Assembly (NCBI RefSeq): GCF_014698845.1
Contig: NZ_JACJTV010000008.1
Coordinates: 1-64,000 of the forward strand
Direction of reading: 5' to 3'
Length of the DNA stretch: 64,000 nt
Origin: Coleofasciculus sp. FACHB-1120
Lineage (GTDB): Bacteria; Cyanobacteriota; Cyanobacteriia; Cyanobacteriales; FACHB-T130
Part shown: positions 7,890 to 14,970 of the stretch, one piece after another
Position numbering within the stretch: the first letter of the stretch is position 1
Layout of the letters: each line of letters begins with the position of its first letter
Translations under genes and position numbers: made by a program
Notes under the pieces: model-generated
The model's database searches: none
The model's input: the letters and a program-made list of their open reading frames with translations, nothing else
Told to the model about the DNA's origin: nothing

Positions 7890-9743
7890 ATGACTATTTT
7901 TATTGAAGAATTACATTTAGTTTCGTTCAAAGGGTTTAAAAATTTTAAACTGAAATGCTCTCAATTCACTACGTTAGTTGGCATGAATAGTAGTGGAAAA
8001 ACAAGTATTCTTCAGGCTATACAGCTTGTTCATGATGTTTGCAAATTTGTATTTGGAGGGTATGCAAACCCTGATATCCAAAGACCAGACTTTATTGCTC
8101 CTCACTGGTCGTCTAATGATAGATTCAAGTCCTCCGGGATTATTGAGCGCCAACTTTCGGGTGATCCTGATGCTTTATGGCTTAATAAAAAAACATCTAC
8201 TCCATGTAAAATCACACTGAAACTATCTGGTAATTTTGAAATAAAAATAGAAATTACTGAACGAGAAAATTATAATTTAGACATATTAAAAAATGAAGAA
8301 ATAATTAGAAATAAAATACAAGAACCTGTCAATCAAAAAATTGTAGAAGATTTTTTTCTGTTTTCTCCCACATTTGTTCCCCCAACTGCAAGCCTCCCTC
8401 CAATTGAGCAATTTATCCATCACCCTGAGTTAAGGCAGAAACTTGATAAGGGATTGATAGCAGAGTGCTGGCGCTCATACTTATATTGGCTATGCAATGA
8501 CGGTGATAATAGGAACTCTGATCGTGTTGTTGAAATTGTGCAGAAATACTTGCCGGATACTGTGTTAAAGCTGCCTCAACTAACACACCAGAGTCCGCCA
8601 CAGGTTTTGATTGAGTTTGAGGAAGATGAAACTAATTTTGATATTAGTGTAAGTGGTGGCGGACTTCGCACTATTTCAAGCTTGGCTGTTATTCTGCACT
8701 TTTCAAAGTCGAGATGTCTCTTATTGGATGAGCCAGATGCTCACCTTCATAGTACCTTACAGCACCAAGTTGCACAGATGCTTCTCGATCATTCTGTCGA
8801 GAAAAATGTGCAGGTTTTCGTAACAAGCCATGCACCCGATTTCATTGCTGAAATCCCAGTTGAGTATTTGACGTGGATTGACCGGACTAAGCAAGAAAGT
8901 CGTACTTGTAACGGAGTTGGTCAGTTTCTTGCAGATCTTGGCGCTGTGACAAAAGCTGATGCCATTCGTAACTATGGTGCAAACAAGATTCTGTTTGTTG
9001 AGGGAGGAACTAACCATACTGTACTTTCTAAATTTGCAAGTTATTTTTTTCGGGAAGATTCTACGCGGATTAACCCATTTGCGGATAGCTCTGTTATCAT
9101 TGCTGAACTTCCCGATGGAAAGGGTGATAGTAAATATTTAGATGCTTTCCAAAAAATCCTATTTGAAGCATTTAGGATAGATGTAAAAATTGCCTGTATA
9201 GTCGATAACGACTATGAGCTTTTGATTAATAATTCTTCTATAAAAGATGTTGGTGGTTCTAATACATTGCTCCTACATCTGAAATGTAAGGAAATAGAAA
9301 ATTACTTACTTGACTATGAGGTGATAGCACAAGCAGCAGCAGATTTAGTTGAAGAAAGGAAGAAGTACACAGGAAAAAGCATTAGCTACCCAACTGTTGA
9401 GGAAATCAAAGCTGAAGTCAATAGCATACTAGACAGCCCTGAAATTCGCAGTACTGTTAAGTGTCAACTTGTACCAAAATATCGTGAGAAGATGCTTGAT
9501 AGTTCTCTAGATTCCTCAACTAAAGAACGTAAAGGAGAGGAATGGTTTGAGCAGAAGTGGAATGATGAAAACTGGCAAATAAGGAACTGCCCTGGCAAAG
9601 AGGTTCTAAAACGATTAAGAACATGGTGCCAGCAAACCTATGGTCTTACTTTAACTCCTCCTAAACTTGCCGCAACGCTCCATCAGTTGCCAGATGATGT
9701 GCAAGAAATTATGGATAAACTCCAAGAATACTTTTACAGTTGA
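7890..9743 (+). CDS. OLD-family AAA ATPase with TOPRIM nuclease domain
   Basis: Overcoming-lysogenization-defect (OLD) proteins join an ABC-type ATPase to a TOPRIM nuclease and commonly act in phage defence. In this 617-residue protein Walker A is at 31-38 ('GMNSSGKT'), an ABC signature-like 'SGGGLRT' lies near 254, Walker B is 'CLLLDEPDAHLH' near 275 and the switch histidine is in 'VFVTSHAPDF' near 312. The TOPRIM domain follows with the glutamate in 'ILFVEGG' (~370) and the aspartates in 'CIVDNDYE' (~435). All key motifs are present. No UvrD-like helicase (GajB) is adjacent, so it is not a standard Gabija pair. Codon use is more AT-rich than in the right half of the window, in line with acquisition. 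Confidence 0.9.
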   Translation: MTIFIEELHLVSFKGFKNFKLKCSQFTTLVGMNSSGKTSILQAIQLVHDVCKFVFGGYANPDIQRPDFIAPHWSSNDRFKSSGIIERQLSGDPDALWLNKKTSTPCKITLKLSGNFEIKIEITERENYNLDILKNEEIIRNKIQEPVNQKIVEDFFLFSPTFVPPTASLPPIEQFIHHPELRQKLDKGLIAECWRSYLYWLCNDGDNRNSDRVVEIVQKYLPDTVLKLPQLTHQSPPQVLIEFEEDETNFDISVSGGGLRTISSLAVILHFSKSRCLLLDEPDAHLHSTLQHQVAQMLLDHSVEKNVQVFVTSHAPDFIAEIPVEYLTWIDRTKQESRTCNGVGQFLADLGAVTKADAIRNYGANKILFVEGGTNHTVLSKFASYFFREDSTRINPFADSSVIIAELPDGKGDSKYLDAFQKILFEAFRIDVKIACIVDNDYELLINNSSIKDVGGSNTLLLHLKCKEIENYLLDYEVIAQAAADLVEERKKYTGKSISYPTVEEIKAEVNSILDSPEIRSTVKCQLVPKYREKMLDSSLDSSTKERKGEEWFEQKWNDENWQIRNCPGKEVLKRLRTWCQQTYGLTLTPPKLAATLHQLPDDVQEIMDKLQEYFYS

Positions 9744-9989
9744 CTGAAAACAAAGCCACAAATGAGGCTTCCGAGACATTAGACTATATACTTATTTTTG
9801 ACTTACAGCTCACCCCTTACCAATACCCCCCTGTAACCGCTGCTCTCGTTCCTCCCAATCCGGTAGATAGGCGCGTACATGAAGCTTTTGAATATTTTGC
9901 CGTGATTGGGAACCAGCAAATGCGCCAGCAGGTGTTTTCATTGACATTGAGTTGCTGTTGTTCGGCGCTGGTGTCTATGTATTGTTGAG
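9744..9989. other. degenerate stretch between the OLD gene and a truncated reductase
   Basis: Two weak frames cover this region on opposite strands. A plus-strand TTG frame (9740-9988, 82 residues) overlaps the OLD stop by 4 bases. A minus-strand frame, open from just after a TAG at about 9976 down to a stop near 9806, has the better-looking protein, with 'RQNIQKLHVRAYLPDWEER' near its end, but lacks a convincing start. I read the region as leftover sequence from insertion or deletion rather than a sound gene. Confidence 0.35.
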
Positions 9990-10157
9990 CTAACTGGGAA
10001 TGCAGGCAATATTAGGGCACGAGCCACCAATCATGTTTAAACTACGTTCCACCAGAGCGGTTTTCCGTCCGTCCGCAACCAGCGCTGGTGCCAGTGTTTT
10101 ACCGGCTTTACCGCCGCCGATAATCATGTCGTCGTAGTATTGGGTATCCATTTCCAT
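9990..10157 (-). pseudogene. N-terminal remnant of a flavin disulfide reductase (mercuric-reductase-like)
   Basis: A good ribosome site (AAAGGAG) precedes an ATG, and 55 residues follow before a stop. They form the FAD-binding start of a pyridine-nucleotide disulfide oxidoreductase: 'MIIGGGKAGKTLA' (the GxGxxG-type motif), then 'TALVERS' and 'GGSCPNIACIP', where the redox C-x-x-x-x-C motif begins. The family continues for ~400 more residues; here the similarity stops exactly after CIP. The break at about 9997 marks a recombination or insertion boundary. Confidence 0.8.
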
Positions 10158-10288
10158 CTCCTTTGCGTTTGGCGTTACTTTATTCGACGATCGGGATTAC
10201 TTCACAGCAGAGCTAACAGCAAAAATCTTTGAACTTTTTTTCTATGTAAAAACTATCATTGCGATCACCTGTGTATTCATGATTTTTG

Positions 10289-10459
10289 CTAGATTGTTGA
10301 AATCTCTAAAATGGCTTTTCTTGCCTGCATGATTAACTTAAAAACTAATGGCATGGGTAACTGGTTGCCTGTTGGATATGTGATAAAACCAATTAGACAA
10401 ACACCATTTCTACTTGAATTTTTCTGAGCTGCAAGTGCAACTGCCTCTGCAATTAGCAT
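10289..10459 (-). CDS. 56-residue ORF of unknown function
   Basis: This is an ATG-started frame lying 12 bases downstream of the cysteine-hydrolase stop on the same strand. It reads 'MLIAEAVALAAQ' then a polar middle and 'VFKLIMQARKAILEI'. I recognise no family. It could be a small co-transcribed protein or a gene remnant. The remaining bases between 10158 and 10288 show no gene or clear signal. Confidence 0.25.
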   Translation of the reverse strand: MLIAEAVALAAQKNSSRNGVCLIGFITYPTGNQLPMPLVFKLIMQARKAILEISTI

Positions 10460-10471
10460 CGTTGATAGGCG

Positions 10472-11119
10472 TTATGCCATTGCTGCTACAACCTCGTCCG
10501 TAGACAAAACGGCGTTGGCGATATACCCGAAATTAATCAGTGCTGCCTTGTAGCCATCGCCCAGTTCCGGATGTTGGGGCGCAGCCGTTGCATCTTTGAC
10601 AACGAGTACCTCAAATCCCTGTTCGATCAAGTCGCGTAGGTGAGCTTCAACACAAATATTTGCCAGCATTCCGAGCAGAATGACCTTGCTGATGTTGCGC
10701 TTACGCAGTTGTAAAACGAGGTCATTGCTCTGCGGTCCGTAAGCTTTGTGGGGACTGACCACGATTGTCTTGCCATCTTCGATAAAGGGCTTGTAGCGCT
10801 CAAGCCAGTCAGCACCCGAACCCAAGAAACCGTCGAGGCTCAACGCACCCCTGCGATCAAACTCCCTAGATTTAAGCATCATTTGCTCCACGGTTCCGGC
10901 AAATTTCCAGCCATAGTCGGTAGGGTAGTAATAGTGGGGGGAGATGAAAACTTCAAATTCATTCTGCTTCGCGGCTTTAAAGATGCGCTCAATGTTCTCG
11001 ACAGTTTTGTTATCCTTGACACTATCACCTACCAAGTCCCAGGAAACCCCTGTTTCGCTCAAGACATCGTTTTGCGGATCGATAACAACTACTGCGGTGT
11101 CATTGTTATTAATGTTCAT
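10472..11119 (-). CDS. isochorismatase-like cysteine hydrolase
   Basis: This is a 215-residue soluble hydrolase of the isochorismatase/nicotinamidase superfamily. The triad is visible: aspartate in 'VVIDPQND' (~D14), lysine in 'VVSPHKAYG' (~K123) and the nucleophile in 'LANICVEAH' (~C157). The cis-peptide region before the cysteine is normal. Such enzymes cleave amides or vinyl ethers; the substrate cannot be read from sequence. It is the most downstream member of a minus-strand row of small-molecule enzymes. Confidence 0.88.
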   Translation of the reverse strand: MNINNNDTAVVVIDPQNDVLSETGVSWDLVGDSVKDNKTVENIERIFKAAKQNEFEVFISPHYYYPTDYGWKFAGTVEQMMLKSREFDRRGALSLDGFLGSGADWLERYKPFIEDGKTIVVSPHKAYGPQSNDLVLQLRKRNISKVILLGMLANICVEAHLRDLIEQGFEVLVVKDATAAPQHPELGDGYKAALINFGYIANAVLSTDEVVAAMA

Positions 11120-11210
11120 GTCTCTCTTCGCTTGTTGATGTTCACGGTTATCTTTTTTCTGGCACTAACGAACTAGGTTTTAAAAAAGTGCTTAACACGC
11201 GCTAGAGGAT

Positions 11211-11588
11211 TTAATTTTTCCTACAAGTTCGCTGCATCAAGATACGGTTGTTTTTATACACCTCTAAAGTTCCAGACTGCGGGTTATCTAACGTGCCATC
11301 CCACACCCAATATTGATAATTTCCATTCCGGAATTTATAGACTCGAACACCTTCTGTCGCTTGGCTAGTTCCTCCGTCTAAACTTAAATTACCGTTGGGA
11401 CTGGTCGCGCGATAGAGCAGTTTACCAGAAGTATGATTCTGCCAAATATTAATGTTGTAGCCACCCCGGCATTTCGTACTCAGGATGATGCCAGCAGTAG
11501 AATCAGCAGACACTCTTAAGGAAAAATTAGCTAAGACACTGATTGGCACAGCAATGAGTAACACGGATATTTTCAGTAGTATTTTCAT
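11211..11588 (-). CDS. secreted hypothetical protein
   Basis: The start is placed at the ATG of 'MKILLKISVLLIAVPISVL', which has CTGGAGA upstream, rather than at a start 35 codons earlier. This gives an N-terminal signal peptide followed by a ~100-residue beta-rich mature domain with two cysteines ('STKCRGG' and 'QRTCRKN') that could form a disulfide. Aromatic repeats such as 'NGNYQYWVWDG' suggest a small extracellular or periplasmic fold. I do not recognise a named family. Confidence 0.65.
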   Translation of the reverse strand: MKILLKISVLLIAVPISVLANFSLRVSADSTAGIILSTKCRGGYNINIWQNHTSGKLLYRATSPNGNLSLDGGTSQATEGVRVYKFRNGNYQYWVWDGTLDNPQSGTLEVYKNNRILMQRTCRKN

Positions 11589-12151
11589 AGTTCTCCAGAG
11601 TGTTGTAAAACTAATTAGACTGAAATCGTTCATATTGAATTGCTTCGACATTAATTCCGAATTGAGGAGAAAGGTGCCTTTACTCAAACTCAAATTACTG
11701 TTGAGAATTGTCCGCGATAGAGTAAGTGGCTATGGCTTTACCTTCTGAAATCATTCCCTCTATACCATCCGTCCTGTTAAACAGCAGCAGCTTAACGTAA
11801 ACAGTTTTCCGTATTCGTATATTTCGGCGCCTAGCTTTAAGTCGTCGTGAAGTAGTACACAGCTTTAATCCGTTGCAATGGTCTTAAATAAAACCAGTAT
11901 TCAGTGTTCGCTGGGAAGTCACTGTGGTTCATCTTCCCCGGATTAGCCCAATTCGCTGAAAAGGTCAGGTTTCGGTTATTGAAAGATACACTTTTTCAGA
12001 AGAGGGGAATGTGGTAATTCTCAGGAACCCCTTTCCTTGTCAGCATTTGCAAGTCTTGTTCTGTACTCAGCCTTTGCCCATGTCTTTGCTTCCGCCTGCC
12101 ACCAGCAGAGCACAGCGATTCCGATGTATCCGCGATGCGTTTACACTTCGT
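11589..12151. other. intergenic region without a clear gene
   Basis: About 560 bases separate two minus-strand genes. I see no convincing ORF on either strand, no tRNA and no strong terminator. Short self-complementary words occur around 11900-12000. The promoter of the secreted protein gene must lie in its left part. Confidence 0.4.
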
Positions 12152-12973
12152 CTATGGCGCAGTTGCAGCTTGCTCGATGAGCTTGGCGACGGCATCTGAA
12201 TGGGAAATCATCACGACATGGGACGCGCCATTTACAACAACGGTCTCCTTTGAGTTGGCCCGCTTCGCCATGAAAGAATGCACCGCCGCCGGAATGTTCA
12301 AGTCGCGATCGCCATAGATGAACCAGGACGGGGTGGACTTCCATGCAGGCGTGCCGGAGGCTTCATTAAACGCGGCTTCCATAATCGGACGCTGGGTACT
12401 AGCCATCAGTTGCGCGTCGTTAGCGGGCACATCAGCAGCAAATTGGGCGTGGAACTTGCTCTGCTGAATATACAGGTCTTTGCCACCATCGGGCAGGACA
12501 ACCGGCGGCGCGAGGGTCGGCGTGAGCGTGCTGCCCGGATAACGTCCTGAGAGTTCGGCGGCAGTCTCGCCTTCCTCAGGAGCAAAGCCAGCAACGTAGA
12601 CCAGTGCTTTCACATTGTTGTTACCATTAACCGCATTGGTCGTTACCGAACCTCCGTAGGAATGTGCAACCAGCACGATGGGACCGTTGATGTCTTTAAG
12701 GACGCTAGCAACATAGTCTGCATCGCTTTTGACGCCACGTAGGGGATTAGCCACAGCAACCGTCGGGTAACCTTTTGTGATCAGTTTGGTCAATACCCCG
12801 TTCCAACTGGAAGACTCGGCGAATGCGCCGTGGACGAACACGATCGTAGGCTTATTGGCTTGTGCGCTGGCAGTATTCATGATGGCTCCTAGAGAAGTGA
12901 TTGTAATGGTTCCTAAAAAGAGAATGACAATCAGAAGCAGGCGAATGCCGTTCCTGAAGGTGAGCATATTCAT
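12152..12973 (-). CDS. secreted alpha/beta hydrolase
   Basis: The start is set at the ATG of 'MNMLTFRNGIRLLL', preceded by AAAGGAAG. The first ~35 residues are a signal peptide ending near 'TASAQA'. The mature part has the oxyanion-loop 'VFVHGAFAESSSW', the nucleophile elbow 'VAHSYGGSV' (serine), an acid in 'YGDRDLNIP' and the histidine in 'GASHVVM'. The set is complete, so it should be an active periplasmic esterase or hydrolase of the EstC/pimeloyl-esterase type. The C-terminus is 'IEQAATAP'. The substrate is unknown. Confidence 0.87.
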   Translation of the reverse strand: MNMLTFRNGIRLLLIVILFLGTITITSLGAIMNTASAQANKPTIVFVHGAFAESSSWNGVLTKLITKGYPTVAVANPLRGVKSDADYVASVLKDINGPIVLVAHSYGGSVTTNAVNGNNNVKALVYVAGFAPEEGETAAELSGRYPGSTLTPTLAPPVVLPDGGKDLYIQQSKFHAQFAADVPANDAQLMASTQRPIMEAAFNEASGTPAWKSTPSWFIYGDRDLNIPAAVHSFMAKRANSKETVVVNGASHVVMISHSDAVAKLIEQAATAP

Positions 12974-13088
12974 GTTGTGACTTCCTTTGAATTCATTTCG
13001 TTGTATAGGCTGCAACCGTGATGTGAGAAATTGACGGATGTGGGTTGCGATAACGAAGCGCTGCGAAGTGTCGATCGCATCATTTCAT

Positions 13089-13178
13089 AGGACTTACGCA
13101 AATTGAGCTTTAAAGCGCCATCAGTAGGGGCGTATAGCTATGCGCCCCTACTATATGTGGCGTTAGTGCGTAAGTCCT
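13089..13178. repeat. 90-bp palindromic MITE-like element
   Basis: Terminal inverted repeats AGGACTTACGCA and TGCGTAAGTCCT enclose a second, perfect hairpin (AGTAGGGGCG ... CGCCCCTACT) and a smaller GCGCCA/TGGCGT pair. The whole unit folds on itself and has no ORF. This architecture fits the short non-autonomous elements scattered in cyanobacterial intergenic DNA. It sits between the DUF6130 and hydrolase genes and could also act as a terminator. Confidence 0.75.
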
Positions 13179-13195
13179 GATTTCACAGACCTGAC

Positions 13196-13624
13196 TCATC
13201 GCTTAAGATCGGGCATTGTGAACGTCACTGTTTCGCTGGTGATTACTTTGTGTGTAGGGTCGGCTAGTTCAATCAGCACCTTGTGTGGACCAGGTTCCAG
13301 TCCGACCAGGATCAATGTTTCGCCGCTGGTGTCAACAAAGTGCCAGGGTGCGTCGTCAACAGTGATGTGGACATGACCAAGGCGTGGCGATACATCAAGG
13401 GCACCTTTACCGAACACCGGCAACATCCGCAGGTTCTCGGTTCGATACTGGATAAAGACGCGACCCTGTGACAGCGGTTCGGGAAGTGGTGGATCAACAA
13501 TCAGCTTCGCTGGTGCTTCGTTTTCAATCGCGATCAATGGGGATGGACCGACAATATCCTTGGCGCTTGGGATGTGATTGTCCATAGCTGTCAGGTACTT
13601 GAGAATTGACCTTATGAAGTTCAA
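13196..13624 (-). CDS. DUF6130-like protein
   Basis: This is a 142-residue beta-sandwich-like protein with 'RLGHVHITVDDAPWHF' (the H-x-H pattern is a family hallmark) and 'LEPGPHKVLIELAD' near the C-terminus. The H-x-H and the late 'GPHKV' histidine could bind a metal, but this is inference. The longest frame starts at TTG; an ATG 13 codons later (13585) is an alternative and neither has a strong ribosome site. There is no obvious signal peptide in this copy, though relatives are often exported. Confidence 0.7.
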   Translation of the reverse strand: MNFIRSILKYLTAMDNHIPSAKDIVGPSPLIAIENEAPAKLIVDPPLPEPLSQGRVFIQYRTENLRMLPVFGKGALDVSPRLGHVHITVDDAPWHFVDTSGETLILVGLEPGPHKVLIELADPTHKVITSETVTFTMPDLKR

Positions 13625-13809
13625 TGTTCGAGATGATTCATCCTTTGCCCGAATTAGGCAGGGGTGAATTGCAGCCGTGACGAGAGATTAACTATCTCTG
13701 ACTTACACAATGGGGATTGAATAAGTCAGAGTAGTTTCAAGCCTGTCATCTCTGAAACCGACAAGAACGAGGATTCATTGCAACTGGCGGTAAAAGAAAC
13801 GATCGCATC

Positions 13810-14805
13810 CTATTGCAGATGTTTCTTCAATTCAGCGGCAGCCTGGACAAAAAGCGAACGCACTGCTGGAACCTCGGCTAAACCATTGAGCAGCCCAAAG
13901 TCATGAATCATGCCGTTGTAACGCACAGTTGTCACTTTTACCCCGGCTTCATCCAGCTTGCGTCCATAAGCTTCGCCACCATCACGCAAGATATCGCTTT
14001 CGGCAACTTGAATTAACGCCGGAGGCAATCCTTGCAGTTGCTCAATCGTCGCCTGTAGGGGAGAGGCATAGATGTCTTGGCGTTTTTCTGGGTCAGCGAT
14101 GTACATGTCATACATCCACTTCATCAAAGGTGTGGTCAGGAAACGTTTCTCGCCAAATTGATGATAAGAATCCGTTTCAAAACTAGCGTCTACGATCGGC
14201 CACATCATAATTTGTAGCTTGATGTGTGGTCCTCCTTTTTCTTTCGCCTGCAAAGCAGTTACTGCTGTCATATTTCCGCCAACACTGTTGCCGACGACTG
14301 CCAGATTTTTGCCATCCACATCAATCTCCTCACCATGTTCGGCAACCCATTTTGTCGCAGCATAGATTTCATTGATCGCTTGCGGATACTGAGCATCTGG
14401 TGTGCGAGTGTAGTTGACAAAGACACCCGCAAACCCTGAAAGCACAACCAGATCACGTACCATGCGCTTGTGGGTTGGGTAATCACCCAGAATCCAACCA
14501 CCACCATGAATAAAGATGAAAACAGGCAATGTGCCTTTGACTCCTTCCGGTCGCACGATGTTGAGCGTAATTGAATAACCGTCAGTAGTAATTGTCTTCT
14601 CAGACTCTTCAATGCCTGAAAGGTCTACTGCAACGGAAGCCTGTGCATCCACGAGTACTTGACGCGCTTCGAGTGGAGGTAATGTCTCTAGAGGCGCACC
14701 TCCTGAATTCAGCACTTTCAAAAATGCCTTCACTTCTCTGGAAAGACGTGGATCATCTGCAACTTCCAAAATTTTTGCGGCTGGCGAGTTTACTTGAGCA
14801 ACCAT
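13810..14805 (-). CDS. alpha/beta hydrolase of the hormone-sensitive-lipase family
   Basis: The start is chosen at the ATG of 'MVAQVNSP', which has AAAGGAG six bases upstream. The family signature 'FIHGGGWILGDY' (HGGG oxyanion hole) lies near residue 100 and the nucleophile is in 'VVGNSVGGNM' near residue 175. The acid and base appear in 'AESDILRDG' and 'MIHDFGLLN'. At 331 residues it is normal for family IV esterases. It is cytoplasmic. It is oriented like its neighbours and may be under separate control. Confidence 0.88.
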   Translation of the reverse strand: MVAQVNSPAAKILEVADDPRLSREVKAFLKVLNSGGAPLETLPPLEARQVLVDAQASVAVDLSGIEESEKTITTDGYSITLNIVRPEGVKGTLPVFIFIHGGGWILGDYPTHKRMVRDLVVLSGFAGVFVNYTRTPDAQYPQAINEIYAATKWVAEHGEEIDVDGKNLAVVGNSVGGNMTAVTALQAKEKGGPHIKLQIMMWPIVDASFETDSYHQFGEKRFLTTPLMKWMYDMYIADPEKRQDIYASPLQATIEQLQGLPPALIQVAESDILRDGGEAYGRKLDEAGVKVTTVRYNGMIHDFGLLNGLAEVPAVRSLFVQAAAELKKHLQ

Positions 14806-14970
14806 GACATTCTCCTTTGATAAGTAGTAAACAATCTGTTGAAATGACACTGTTAAGTGAGTTGATTTAACAGTGATGCTTGATCAGTAGTGGTTGTGGA
14901 ATGGCAATCACTTTCTACTGACATTGTTTCCCAGCCAGAACTATTTGTTACTGGTGAAAAAGTTGTTAAC

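Noticed and set aside
9740-9988. 82-residue frame overlapping the OLD gene stop
   Set aside because: The TTG start and cysteine-rich end look like chance; the opposite strand has an equally open frame. Kept only as a degenerate region.
1-10160. CRISPR array or cas genes linked to the Tn7-like operon
   Set aside because: I saw no regularly spaced repeats and no Cas protein in the visible part; the element extends off the left edge.
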